Origin: a virus
Direction: 5' to 3' (one strand)
Length of the DNA stretch: 64,000 nt
Virus record (IMG/VR): IMGVR_UViG_3300027754_000003
Coordinates: 1-64,000 of that record
In this document: positions 1 to 7,562 of the stretch, piece by piece
Layout: every line of letters starts with the position of its first letter
Position numbering within the stretch: the stretch's first letter is position 1
Notes under the pieces: model-generated
Database searches by the model: none
Told to the model about the DNA's origin: nothing
Seen by the model: the letters and a program-made list of their open reading frames with translations, nothing else
Made by a program: the position numbers and the translations under genes

Positions 1-882
1 AAACTTTTTACCATCACCTCGTGGTTTTGGTGCAGCATCTGCGTTCATGTCTGCTTCCCACTTGTCACCAACAGCATCCATGTCTGCTTTGTTTTGGGCT
101 TTTTCTTCTGGTGACATTTTGTCCTCAACGTCAGCAAGGGCAGGATACTTGTCTCGGAAACCATCTTTCTTTTCTGGTTTCTTGGTAAAACGATTAAGGT
201 CCACGGTGTTGCCCGAACTATCGGAGCGAGGAACTTGCTTAGGAACATTAGTACCCTTACCAGCAAGTGCGCTGTCATCAAGCGTTACAGAAGTACTTGC
301 TTGTACTTCTCCACCTTTTGGAATACCACCATCGTCATTCACTACTTTTCCTGTTGTATTTTTTGGAGCAGGAGTGTTCTTGTTTGCACCTGGCTTCTTG
401 CTTTTAGGCTTTGCCTTTTCTTTTTCAGCAGTCTCGTTCATGCGCTCTACTGCGGCATCAGTTGCGTTCTTTTTCTTAGGTGTTGGCTTCTTAGCCTCTG
501 GCTTTGCTGCTTCTTCTTTTTTAGCAGCAGGCTTCTTAGAATCTTTTTTAGTTGCCACGGTGTCTTCTCCTGATTTAAGTAGGGGTGATGTACGCCATGC
601 ACCGTCTGTAATTAATTTCTGTTTACGTGCGTCATTGGACTCCATTGCCTCTGACTTACTAGCCTTTTCACGCTTTTCTTTTTGGTTAGCAAGTCTGCGA
701 CCTTTGAGCCCCGATGCTTGGTCTTCCGCACTTACCGCTTTACGGGCAGCAGTAGCAGCCTCACGAAGTTCTTTTTCTTCTTCTGGCAATTTATATTCAC
801 CAGCAAGAGGTCCAGAAACTATCTCAGCACGACCACCACGACCACCTTTTGAGTAGTAATTCTTATCTTTTTTAGAAGCCAT
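1..882 (-). CDS. Lys/Ala/Pro-rich low-complexity protein, 3' end outside window
   Basis: An open frame of 294 codons runs from an ATG at 882 off the left edge, so the C-terminus is missing. GGAG lies six bases before the ATG. The N-terminus is Gly- and Lys-rich (MASKKDKNYYSKGGRGGR), and residues about 100-160 are a highly charged Lys/Ala/Pro stretch built from KKP, AAKKEE and PKKK-like words. No folded domain is recognisable; the composition suggests a disordered, nucleic-acid-contacting or virion-internal protein, but that is inference. It starts 2 bases after the stop of the upstream gene and belongs to the left-end run of small basic proteins. Confidence 0.75.
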   Translation of the reverse strand, partial: MASKKDKNYYSKGGRGGRAEIVSGPLAGEYKLPEEEKELREAATAARKAVSAEDQASGLKGRRLANQKEKREKASKSEAMESNDARKQKLITDGAWRTSPLLKSGEDTVATKKDSKKPAAKKEEAAKPEAKKPTPKKKNATDAAVERMNETAEKEKAKPKSKKPGANKNTPAPKNTTGKVVNDDGGIPKGGEVQASTSVTLDDSALAGKGTNVPKQVPRSDSSGNTVDLNRFTKKPEKKDGFRDKYPALADVEDKMSPEEKAQNKADMDAVGDKWEADMNADAAPKPRGDGKKF

Positions 883-884
883 GA

Positions 885-1385
885 TTATCTCCAACTAGGG
901 CGAAGCGATTGCAAGGATGCACGGCGCTCTGCGTCAATATAATCTTGGTTAGGTTGGTCCATAACACGAGGAATACCTTTAGGTCCAACTTTACCGTCAT
1001 TCGTCAATTGTACAGGAACTGCGCCTGGTGGTGCGAACTTCTTACCTTTGGACTCATAAGCAATACCAGTCCACAAATTGAACTCATCGGGCCACATGTA
1101 ATCACCTGGATTTATGCGCTCACCTTTGTGTACTCCACGTGAGTATTGACGAGCGTTCATTCGGCTCAATGAGCCAAGAATTTTGTCCTGTCTGCGATTA
1201 GACGACATCGTGCCAAGGTATCCGTCTGGATACTGTGTGTCTGAGATAGTTCTATAACCAGCAAGTTGATAGTCCTTGTTGTTACGGAAAACAGGGGCAG
1301 GACCAAACTGCGACTGCGAAGCAGAACCTGGAGGGTCGGAAGGACTATTCCAGTTAGCAAATGATGTCTGGGAAGAACCAGCCAT
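885..1385 (-). CDS. hypothetical protein, 166 aa
   Basis: The protein is Pro/Gly/Ser-rich at the N-terminus, then basic and soluble, with no membrane segment or signal peptide. I recognise no family. Its ATG overlaps the stop of the 40-codon gene upstream (TAATG), so the two are translationally linked. The 2-base gap to the next gene and the shared strand place it in the left-end operon. Reality is supported by the tight packing rather than by homology. Confidence 0.7.
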   Translation of the reverse strand: MAGSSQTSFANWNSPSDPPGSASQSQFGPAPVFRNNKDYQLAGYRTISDTQYPDGYLGTMSSNRRQDKILGSLSRMNARQYSRGVHKGERINPGDYMWPDEFNLWTGIAYESKGKKFAPPGAVPVQLTNDGKVGPKGIPRVMDQPNQDYIDAERRASLQSLRPSWR

Positions 1386-1507
1386 TAGCCATTACCAGCC
1401 ATACCTGCGTTCATACCCGTGAGAAAGCCACCTTGTGCGCCAGCCACAGACGTAATTGGGCGTGGTTTAGCCTTCTTAGTTACTTTCTTCTTCTTTTTAG
1501 CAGCCAC
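1385..1507 (-). CDS. tiny basic protein, 40 aa (GTG start)
   Basis: A short frame begins at GTG (1507-1505), which overlaps the TAG of the upstream gene as TAGTG, and ends in TAA that overlaps the ATG of the next gene. The product begins with five consecutive lysines after MAA and continues as a Gly/Ala-rich tail ending in GMAGNG. Overlaps at both ends and filling of an otherwise empty 120-base gap argue that it is real. The function is unknown; a small nucleic-acid-binding peptide is possible. Confidence 0.6.
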   Translation of the reverse strand: MAAKKKKKVTKKAKPRPITSVAGAQGGFLTGMNAGMAGNG

Positions 1508-1860
1508 TAGTTATACCAACCGTTCCTGTATCTCTCGTCACGCTCTTCTTTTGGCGGCATTGGTTTTTCTTTTTTAGGGGCAGGCTTTGTTTTATTTGGT
1601 GCAGACTGTGGTTTTGGAGGGTAACTGTTGTAGTCATCCCTCTTCTTCTGCGGAGGACCGTGTGGGTCTTTGTTTGGGTCGTTTGGACCACCAGGACCAC
1701 CAGGACCACCAGCGCCAGCAATCTTCTTTTTAGGTGGTTTTTGTCCACCAGCACCACCACCTGTGCTTGTTTGTGGGGCAGGTGGGTAAAACTTTTCGTT
1801 TATTTCACGAACACCTACTTTGCGAGCAGGGTCGTGACGAGTATCTAGTCCTTTAGGCAT
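1507..1860 (-). CDS. Pro/Gly-rich low-complexity protein, 117 aa
   Basis: The protein has a charged N-terminal 30 residues, then a Gly-rich and Pro-rich region (about 35-70) with repeated GGPGGPGGP-type words and KKK, then Pro/Lys-rich tracts. It is probably disordered. No family is recognised. Its stop overlaps the GTG start of the 40-aa gene. The plus-strand reading of this region is a shadow of the repeats. Confidence 0.65.
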   Translation of the reverse strand: MPKGLDTRHDPARKVGVREINEKFYPPAPQTSTGGGAGGQKPPKKKIAGAGGPGGPGGPNDPNKDPHGPPQKKRDDYNSYPPKPQSAPNKTKPAPKKEKPMPPKEERDERYRNGWYN

Positions 1861-1862
1861 GG

Positions 1863-2030
1863 TTACTTCCTATCTTGCTTAACTTTAACTTTTACACCAC
1901 TCTTTTTACGAGAAACGCCAACATCAAAACCAGCACCGTCATAGGTAACTGTTCCGTAGAGAGGGTTGCCACCAGCAGATTTGCTTGTGTCTCGCTTATA
2001 TGAAAACTTTCCAAATTGGAATTCGTTCAT
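1863..2030 (-). CDS. small hypothetical protein, 55 aa
   Basis: The frame runs from ATG at 2030 to TAA at 1863-1865, with start and stop closely abutting the genes on either side. The product MNEFQFGKFSYKRDTSKSAG continues to a C-terminus with alternating Lys/Val (KVKVK), which looks like beta structure with a basic surface. It fills a 170-base gap that would otherwise be empty. The family is unknown. Confidence 0.6.
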   Translation of the reverse strand: MNEFQFGKFSYKRDTSKSAGGNPLYGTVTYDGAGFDVGVSRKKSGVKVKVKQDRK

Positions 2031-2032
2031 AA

Positions 2033-2236
2033 CTAACTCCAGCGTTGCTCAAGCCATACTTTGATTTTGCCTGCACCAGTTGGGCGTGGAGGGCGCATAA
2101 GAGCAGGACTACCTTCGCCATTTGGGATAAAGCGCTCAGATGATGGGTTATGCATAGTGTCTACTTGCTTGCGGTTTGCACGACCACCATAGGCTGGGTC
2201 GCTATTGCTCTTAGAAGATTTGCGAATGTAACCCAT
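2033..2236 (-). CDS. small basic hypothetical protein, 67 aa
   Basis: The protein is rich in Arg, Lys, Pro and Gly and ends in VWLEQRWS. Its ATG overlaps the TGA of the upstream 189-aa gene (ATGA), indicating coupled translation. No domain is recognised. Confidence 0.65.
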   Translation of the reverse strand: MGYIRKSSKSNSDPAYGGRANRKQVDTMHNPSSERFIPNGEGSPALMRPPRPTGAGKIKVWLEQRWS

Positions 2237-2805
2237 CAGGCATATCCTTCTTTCTCCATTTTTACACGTGCTGAGTTTTGAGCATAGCGGTATGCCTGCT
2301 CACCTTTAGCACCACCTTCAAGATATGCTTTTTCGCTACCAGATGGTTGTTCTGCAAAGGGTCCAGTTTGGCTACCAGCAATTCGCTGATTCTGACTCTT
2401 TCGCTTTGTTTCTTCATCTTTAGCAACTTTAAAAGAACCACCTGCTGCACGTGATTCAGCCATTACTTTAGGGCTGTTTACGTTCTTCAAAGCCTTTGCA
2501 GACTTCTTCTTGTCTTTAAGAATTGCTTTACCTTCAGGAGATGAAGGCTCATGGTACGTGGTGTATTCAGCACCAATTTTAATTGGTGCTGGTTTTGTTC
2601 CTGGTGTACGGTATCCAGGACCATAACCTTCTTTTTGAGGAGTAGCATCACGCTTTGCTCGCCGTGCAGTCATTGCCTGTGTGGTGTTTTCACTATCATC
2701 ACGAACCGTGTGGGTGTCTGGCTTTGCACCAACTCGTGGCTTATGTTGACCACTGTTTGCAAACGGGGTGATACTGTTCACCTTGTCACGATTAAACCAG
2801 CCCAT
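2236..2805 (-). CDS. basic hydrophilic hypothetical protein, 189 aa
   Basis: The product is strongly hydrophilic and rich in Lys, Ala, Gly and Pro, with a predicted helical, Lys-rich centre (about residues 95-135) and no membrane segment. It starts three bases after the SpoVS-like gene stop and overlaps the next gene by four bases. I recognise no family; it resembles the other low-complexity proteins of this end of the segment. Confidence 0.65.
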   Translation of the reverse strand: MGWFNRDKVNSITPFANSGQHKPRVGAKPDTHTVRDDSENTTQAMTARRAKRDATPQKEGYGPGYRTPGTKPAPIKIGAEYTTYHEPSSPEGKAILKDKKKSAKALKNVNSPKVMAESRAAGGSFKVAKDEETKRKSQNQRIAGSQTGPFAEQPSGSEKAYLEGGAKGEQAYRYAQNSARVKMEKEGYA

Positions 2806-2808
2806 TAT

Positions 2809-3099
2809 TTACCTCACTACGGGTTTGAAGGATATAGCGGAGATGTTCTCACCGTTCTCTCCAATAATATCATCAAAGCCGATGATGAAACAGAGGTCAA
2901 TTCCACGTGGGGCAACAAAGCCTCGTGCAATTGCTGAGGCTTTAGCACCTTGGTTTACAGCGCTTGCGCCAATGGCACGAATCTTAGGAAAGTGACCAGC
3001 CACGATTGAACGGGCGAGAATAGAACCCACGCTTTGGGGGTTACTTGAGCCTGATACTTTCAGGACATCTTCAACTTTTGTATTCAGTTCTTGGGACAT
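2809..3099 (-). CDS. spoVS-like: SpoVS-like protein (stage V sporulation protein S family)
   Basis: The 96-residue product matches the SpoVS family over nearly its whole length. Recognisable blocks are DVLKVSGSS (11-19), IRAIGASAVNQ with GAKASAIARG (40-60) and FVAPRGIDL (61-69). SpoVS proteins are small Alba-like proteins thought to bind nucleic acid; in Bacillus spoVS affects septation and coat assembly. A good ribosome site (AGGAG, 5 bases) precedes the ATG. It sits downstream of recombination genes, so a role in nucleoid or mRNA handling during infection is possible, but that is inference. The family call is strong; the role is not known. Confidence 0.88.
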   Translation of the reverse strand: MSQELNTKVEDVLKVSGSSNPQSVGSILARSIVAGHFPKIRAIGASAVNQGAKASAIARGFVAPRGIDLCFIIGFDDIIGENGENISAISFKPVVR

Positions 3100-3141
3100 A
3101 TTGACTCCTAGTTAGGTAAACAGTTGTCCCAATAATATCAT

Positions 3142-3513
3142 TTATGCGTAACCAGCATCCTTGAGCAGTTTAAGCATGTCTTCTAACTGCATAATTGCGT
3201 AGGATTCACCGATTGCAGCAACACCTTTTCCAGGTCGTTTTACCACCAGCAGTGGGACTCCACGGGTCAATCTGGATGCCTGTTCAACCGTGGCGTTTAA
3301 CCATTCGCTTAGTTTAAAAGACTTTTGGTTCTTGCATTGGATGGCAATCTCTTTAGAAGGGATGTTACGAGCCTGAACCACCCCATGAATATCTCCAGCA
3401 TCGTTCTCCCCAGCAAGTGCGGTACGGCGAGCATTACAGAAATCTTGCTCCTTGAGGTAGTTGACAATCAAGGTTTCAAACGAAGTGCCTTTGGCTTTGT
3501 GCTTATTTCCCAT
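3142..3513 (-). CDS. PD-(D/E)XK nuclease-like protein (Holliday junction resolvase type)
   Basis: The 123-residue protein has the layout of Hjc-type or restriction-like small nucleases: SFETLIVNYL with Glu13, a GENDAGDIHG motif with Asp41, and an IAIQCKNQ strand supplying Gln59-x-Lys61. Gln in place of the usual Glu before x-Lys is known in this superfamily. The likely job is cleavage of branched or replication DNA. It overlaps the upstream wHTH gene by 11 bases and lies in the recombination cluster with RecA and the Cas4-like nuclease. Confidence 0.7.
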   Translation of the reverse strand: MGNKHKAKGTSFETLIVNYLKEQDFCNARRTALAGENDAGDIHGVVQARNIPSKEIAIQCKNQKSFKLSEWLNATVEQASRLTRGVPLLVVKRPGKGVAAIGESYAIMQLEDMLKLLKDAGYA

Positions 3514-3916
3514 AACCTAACTCCTCCATAACTCTTTTACCTTTTTCCGTAATAGCGTAAACACCGTTAGGGTGACCCACACTACTTAACCTAGTTTTTT
3601 TGGTGGAAAACAGAAAATCTGAAAGAGCCAAATCACTTACACAACGGCGATGTTCATACTTACTACCTTTTTCTTTCATGCCTGTGAGTTCCCCAACTTC
3701 ATCTGCTGTCAAATCTTTGTGGTCATAAAAACAACATAAGACACGGTAATAAGAAGAACCTTCAATAATCGTTCCGATTACCTGTTTCTTTGTTTGCTTG
3801 TGGGCTACCCCACCTGAGTCAAGTAGGTTACGAAGACGAACAATCTCATCAGCCGCTTCTTTGCAATCTTCTTTCTTAGGGAAGTTGCCACGCAACCTTT
3901 CAACAAGGTCTTTCAT
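3503..3916 (-). CDS. winged-helix-like DNA-binding protein
   Basis: The N-terminal 35 residues are a charged helix (DLVERLRGNF followed by a Glu/Lys-rich stretch). Residues about 45-137 read as a MarR/PadR-style winged helix: VLCCFYDHKDLTADEVGELTG, then a Cys-containing helix ending in LALSDFLFSTKKTR and a wing-like NGVYAITEKGKRVMEELG. It may regulate transcription or sense DNA state. Start and stop overlap both neighbours. The fold call is by eye; a target is unknown. Confidence 0.55.
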   Translation of the reverse strand: MKDLVERLRGNFPKKEDCKEAADEIVRLRNLLDSGGVAHKQTKKQVIGTIIEGSSYYRVLCCFYDHKDLTADEVGELTGMKEKGSKYEHRRCVSDLALSDFLFSTKKTRLSSVGHPNGVYAITEKGKRVMEELGYGK

Positions 3917-4386
3917 TACGGGGTAAATCTATGTTGGCGAACTTCTTTACCTGACATACCAATACGGCGTGACAGTTCACGAGAAACTACCTGAGCACCA
4001 CGTTCGCAACGGTCAAACACGGTGTCTACCAACTTACGGTAAGCACGTTTCTGTGTGTAGATTTCCAGGTGGTCTTGAATCTTTGGGTCAACATCACGCT
4101 TGGCTTTAGCCATAGTAACCAAGTCACCCTTAGTCTTGTTGCCCCACTGCTCAATCAATATGCTGGATTGTAGATATTCAAACTCGTTACGAGTGCGCTC
4201 TTCAGCAATCTCAGCCTGAACAAGTTGTGACTTAGCGTAGACCAACCAAGCCATGAAGTCGGTGTACAACTCCATCAAGTCATGGTCACCAATATCCCCG
4301 ATGTTACGAGGAAGTTCAGGAAGTAAGCCGTTTGGTTTTTCTGGTAACGGAAAGTTTTTCTGGAATAGTTCCATCTCTGGATTCAT
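3916..4386 (-). CDS. hypothetical protein of recombination cluster, 156 aa
   Basis: The protein is mostly helical and charged, with a likely coiled-coil region (about residues 45-80) and a basic C-terminus ending MSGKEVRQHRFTP. No catalytic motif is visible. The ATG lies 71 bases inside the 3' end of the Cas4-like nuclease gene in another frame, an unusually long overlap; a GGAG sequence 8-9 bases upstream supports the start. It may be a partner of the nuclease, by position only. Confidence 0.55.
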   Translation of the reverse strand: MNPEMELFQKNFPLPEKPNGLLPELPRNIGDIGDHDLMELYTDFMAWLVYAKSQLVQAEIAEERTRNEFEYLQSSILIEQWGNKTKGDLVTMAKAKRDVDPKIQDHLEIYTQKRAYRKLVDTVFDRCERGAQVVSRELSRRIGMSGKEVRQHRFTP

Positions 4387-5254
4387 CTTCTAATCTCCAA
4401 CATGTTTTCTTATAAGGACAAAACTTACAACCATTGCATGTAGGTTCTTCTGCCCACATTGGTCGCATTGGGGGAACATCTCCCTCTAATGCTGTCATAA
4501 GACGCTTGCAGTTGTCAAGCATTGGTTGCACTAATTCTGGAGTAAACCCAACTACAAACTCTTTAACTTCTTGGGTAGGTTTCCACTCATACAAGAATGT
4601 CATCTGGTGGATGCCAGTGCAGTACATGTATAGCAAACCTTGTTTGATATGGCTTGGAAAAGGTTGGCGAACTTTCTTCCACATACCGTCAAGGGTTAAT
4701 TCACCTTTTTGATATTGCTTGTAAAGGTCAATTGCTTCAAACCTAAGAGTACCCATACCAATTGATTTAATCTCAATAAGAGTACGGCCCTTCTTGTCAT
4801 TGACAATACCGTCAGCATGACCAAGGATGTGATGCTCTTCGTTACTGATAGGAACTTCACGGTAAATAGGTTTAGGAGTGCCACATGACGGACATTTCTC
4901 TGGGCTTACTGCTTCCCACTTGTTGTTACAGATGTCGCTCTTGCACTGCCACAAACCTTCAAGAACACCTGCGTTGTTCAACCAGTCTTGCCACTTGGCA
5001 TGAATGTAATGTCCCTCAGCAAACACGTTCAATCGTTGGAACGAAAAGTCTTCTGGGTCTTTAGGGTGTTTCTTAATTGTGTACCAGTTAGCCCGTGGAC
5101 ACCAGTCTCGCTTGGCTAGGTCACTGGGATGAATGTGGTCCGTATCCCGTGTTGACTCTTTAGCATCACGGTCTTTAAGAATCTGCATAGCCACCGTGGG
5201 GAGGATGCGACCATCCATAGTAAGCAACTTCTTGTAACTACTTATCTCACTCAT
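4316..5254 (-). CDS. Cas4/RecB-like PD-(D/E)XK exonuclease with Fe-S type cysteines
   Basis: The 312-residue protein shows the RecB/Cas4 nuclease core: His146-Ala-Asp148 in ILGHADGIV, Glu161-Ile-Lys163 in LIEIKS, and a QxxxY-like QGLLYMY helix. One cysteine lies near the N-terminus (Cys52 in KRDWCPRA) and three to four form a C-terminal cluster (Cys273, 276, 279, 285), the arrangement that holds a 4Fe-4S cluster in Cas4 and AddB. Cys104, 109, 121 and 124 form what looks like an extra zinc ribbon before the core. It probably resects DNA ends for RecA-dependent recombination. No CRISPR array or other cas gene is present. Confidence 0.82.
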   Translation of the reverse strand: MSEISSYKKLLTMDGRILPTVAMQILKDRDAKESTRDTDHIHPSDLAKRDWCPRANWYTIKKHPKDPEDFSFQRLNVFAEGHYIHAKWQDWLNNAGVLEGLWQCKSDICNNKWEAVSPEKCPSCGTPKPIYREVPISNEEHHILGHADGIVNDKKGRTLIEIKSIGMGTLRFEAIDLYKQYQKGELTLDGMWKKVRQPFPSHIKQGLLYMYCTGIHQMTFLYEWKPTQEVKEFVVGFTPELVQPMLDNCKRLMTALEGDVPPMRPMWAEEPTCNGCKFCPYKKTCWRLEDESRDGTIPEKLSVTRKTKRLTS

Positions 5255-5256
5255 GC

Positions 5257-5466
5257 TTAGTATCCCCAGACCAGGTTGTTACTCAAGTTAAAGAAAGGTG
5301 TCTTACCTTTATTACAACCATGTACTTTTTCCATGCGCTCGTTGTAATGCCTGTACGCTTCCAACGGGTCAATAAGCCTGTTCTTATGGTAATTGTCTGC
5401 AAGACGCAAGTTTTCAGCAATAGAAACAGGGTCAGTTTTTGCTAGAACTTTATCGCTACTTCTCAT
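5257..5466 (-). CDS. small hypothetical protein, 69 aa
   Basis: I place the start at the ATG at 5466, because GGAG stands seven bases upstream; a TTG one codon earlier is less likely. The product is helical and charged, with Tyr/Asn-rich DNYHKNRLIDPLEAYRHYNE in the middle. No family is recognised. It overlaps the nuclease-like gene upstream by about 11 bases and ends two bases before the Cas4-like gene. Confidence 0.6.
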   Translation of the reverse strand: MRSSDKVLAKTDPVSIAENLRLADNYHKNRLIDPLEAYRHYNERMEKVHGCNKGKTPFFNLSNNLVWGY

Positions 5467-5797
5467 CAATCATCTCCAAGAAATCGTCTTCTGGTATAAC
5501 TACGTAGCGTCTTCCACCAATGTCAAACTGCAATACTGGAAGCCTGCTCTCAATGATGGCTCGTTCTCGCAACTCAACAAGGTCAAGAGCCTTGATAGTT
5601 ATTTGTGTTAATCCTGTCGTGAGTTTGTTTTCAATGAGGAAACTTTCCGCACGAACATCATTCTTGCGAAGCCAGCCAGCACCAGAGCGAGCATTACGGC
5701 TTCCCTTGTACGAATTAGCGGTTCGCTTCTCTTGTTTAACAGACGCTTTATTGATGTTCCTGCGGTCATCTGCTGGGTCCTTTCCTATAATCCTCAA
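5456..5797 (-). CDS. putative PD-(D/E)XK nuclease / resolvase-like protein (TTG start)
   Basis: A conserved-looking stretch at residues 36-58, from NARSGAGWLRKNDVRAE to FLIENK, resembles small phage nucleases related to Holliday-junction resolvases, with Asp47, Glu51/Glu56 and Lys58 as candidate metal-site residues. The C-terminal part contains a strand pair ending in RYVVIPEDDF. There is no in-frame ATG near the start: TTG overlaps the recA stop as TTGA. It lies directly after recA, which fits a recombination role. Family assignment is tentative. Confidence 0.55.
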   Translation of the reverse strand: MRIIGKDPADDRRNINKASVKQEKRTANSYKGSRNARSGAGWLRKNDVRAESFLIENKLTTGLTQITIKALDLVELRERAIIESRLPVLQFDIGGRRYVVIPEDDFLEMIDEK

Positions 5798-6816
5798 CGT
5801 GCAACACCATAATGTGCTTCAACCTTTGCAATCAAATCTTTCTGCATATCAAGGTCTTCACGGAATGCATCAAGCATCTTTTCTTTACCTTGCCAACGAC
5901 CTTCACCAAATGAGTAGTAAGCGCCAGCACGAGTAATGATGTCAATGGCAATACCAATGTTCAACATGTCCTTAAGGGTGTCATAGTCACCCTTCTCAAA
6001 CCCTTGTGTCTGGGCAAAATAGAAATCAATGACAGCGCTTTGGTTAGGGCGATACGTTTTGTTCTTAAGGGTACGAGCCTTAATGGTCTGCCCAACTACT
6101 TCGTCTTTGTCTTTCAACCACTCGTCACGCTTTACTTCAACACGACAAAAGTATGCAAAGTTCTTTGCCAAGCCACCTGGGGTAGTGCGTGGGTCACCCC
6201 ACATCACACCAATCTTTTGTCTCCATTGATTAATCATCAGACCAGTACAAACACGTTCTTCTGTAATAAGCGAACGCTTCTGAGCCTCTGACGACTTACG
6301 AAAGAACTTAGATGTAAGACGAGCACCAAGACCTACGGTGAACTCTTCCATTGTCTTTTCAGATTCATCACCAGGAACAAGTGCAGGCAGTGAGTCAATA
6401 ACAATCATGTCAGCAGCACGATTAGACATAACATTAATTACAAGGTTGTAAGCATGCTCCATGATGTTGGTTTCAACAATCCACAAACGCTCTAGGTCAA
6501 CACCAATGGACTCTGCGTATTCAGGAACAAACTCTTCAGCAGCAACCCACAAACAAATAAAGTCTGGGTTCAATGCTTGGTTAGTTGCAATGGTTTTAAA
6601 CGCAAGTGCAGTTTTACCAGATGATTCTTCACCAATGATTTCACTCCATTGGTTTACAGGCCAGCCACCACCAAGCATCAAGTCATAAGACAAAATGCCT
6701 GTAGAAATGCGGTCTAATTTGCCACGGGTTTCACTACCCTTAACAATTGTTCCTGCACCGTATTGTTTGTTGACCGAATTAATGATTGAAGACAGACTGT
6801 CCCAATTGTTTTCCAC
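5794..6816 (-). CDS. recA-like: RecA/UvsX-like recombinase
   Basis: The 340-residue product is a RecA-family ATPase that would form filaments on single-stranded DNA and catalyse strand exchange. Walker A is GEESSGKT (residues 62-69), preceded by the typical RISTGILSYDLMLGGG segment. Walker B is the hydrophobic strand ending in Asp of ADMIVIDSLPALVP. The region with INQWRQKIG and TPGG corresponds to the L2/ssDNA-contacting part. The start is GTG, with AGGAG five bases before it. It is grouped with three nuclease-like genes, SSB and DNA polymerase, indicating a phage-encoded recombination-dependent replication or repair set. Confidence 0.93.
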   Translation of the reverse strand: MENNWDSLSSIINSVNKQYGAGTIVKGSETRGKLDRISTGILSYDLMLGGGWPVNQWSEIIGEESSGKTALAFKTIATNQALNPDFICLWVAAEEFVPEYAESIGVDLERLWIVETNIMEHAYNLVINVMSNRAADMIVIDSLPALVPGDESEKTMEEFTVGLGARLTSKFFRKSSEAQKRSLITEERVCTGLMINQWRQKIGVMWGDPRTTPGGLAKNFAYFCRVEVKRDEWLKDKDEVVGQTIKARTLKNKTYRPNQSAVIDFYFAQTQGFEKGDYDTLKDMLNIGIAIDIITRAGAYYSFGEGRWQGKEKMLDAFREDLDMQKDLIAKVEAHYGVAR

Positions 6817-6824
6817 TTGTGCTC

Positions 6825-7202
6825 CTATACCCAGTTAGATTGTTCGCCTTGATCGTAAAGTGAATTCCACCCACACTCAAAGCATCTCGGTGCTGGAACC
6901 TTACCACCTGCAGATGCATTTGAGCGACTAAATACATTATTACTTCTACATCTTGGACAAGTTTGATTACCATCTACACGATGTGCTTCTCCACCCTTCC
7001 ATGAGCGAATAGCACTACCCATGTCAGTTTGTCCGTTAGGGTCGGAGTTCTGGGCAATATTAGTTTGATGTTGCAAAGGCGATTGCATTACACGTTCTTG
7101 CGCCTGTTGTTGTAACGCTGGAAGTACCACACGCTCCGTAGGTAATGACCTACGTTCTTCTTGAGGTGCGTTGTTTAACTTTCTATCCCACCAATTACTC
7201 AT
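6825..7202 (-). CDS. zinc-ribbon protein, 125 aa
   Basis: The N-terminal 75 residues are Gln-rich and probably disordered. The C-terminal part has a zinc ribbon, CPRC (Cys82, Cys85) and CFECGW (Cys107, Cys110), of the kind that binds DNA or protein. It precedes recA by eight bases on the same strand. The role may be transcriptional or replicative; nothing specific can be said. Confidence 0.65.
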   Translation of the reverse strand: MSNWWDRKLNNAPQEERRSLPTERVVLPALQQQAQERVMQSPLQHQTNIAQNSDPNGQTDMGSAIRSWKGGEAHRVDGNQTCPRCRSNNVFSRSNASAGGKVPAPRCFECGWNSLYDQGEQSNWV

Positions 7203-7211
7203 TGTTGTTCC

Positions 7212-7562
7212 TTATTCTGCGGCTGATATTAACGCAATAACCTGATTTTCTAACATCTTTTGTACAAGAGCCATACCAAATGCTACTAGGACTCCCTTGG
7301 AGCCTTCAATCATAGCAGGGGGTGGTAGTTCTTCCTCATCCATTGTCTTAGATAAAACTTCAGTAAACCAATCTACTGATTGTTCTATTTCATCATAGAC
7401 ACCAAAGTCGTGAAGCAAGTCCCACTGGTCATCAATTAGTTGTTCTTCTAGTTCCTGCACTTCTTGTGATGGTGGGGTCATCCCCACGCTTTGTGCAATC
7501 TGTTGCCCACCAGGGAAAGAAAGCATTAGGCAAAAGTTTCTTTTCTCTGCAAGGTTATTCAT
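7212..7562 (-). CDS. hypothetical acidic protein, 116 aa
   Basis: I choose the ATG at 7562 because it overlaps the TGA of the DNA polymerase gene (ATGA); a longer reading would start inside the polymerase gene. The protein is acidic, with a helical middle (ELEEQLIDDQWDLLHDF), and a hydrophobic Ala/Val/Leu-rich C-terminal helix of roughly 18 residues that could be membrane-associated. No family is recognised. Confidence 0.6.
   Translation of the reverse strand: MNNLAEKRNFCLMLSFPGGQQIAQSVGMTPPSQEVQELEEQLIDDQWDLLHDFGVYDEIEQSVDWFTEVLSKTMDEEELPPPAMIEGSKGVLVAFGMALVQKMLENQVIALISAAE

Noticed and set aside
47-856. Long plus-strand open frame opposite the left-end gene
   Set aside because: It is the shadow of the Lys/Ala/Pro-rich minus-strand gene; it has no ribosome site and its composition is what repeats in the opposite frame would give.
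4316-5254. Cas4-like gene as part of a CRISPR system
   Set aside because: No cas1, cas2 or repeat array; neighbours are RecA and resolvase-like genes.
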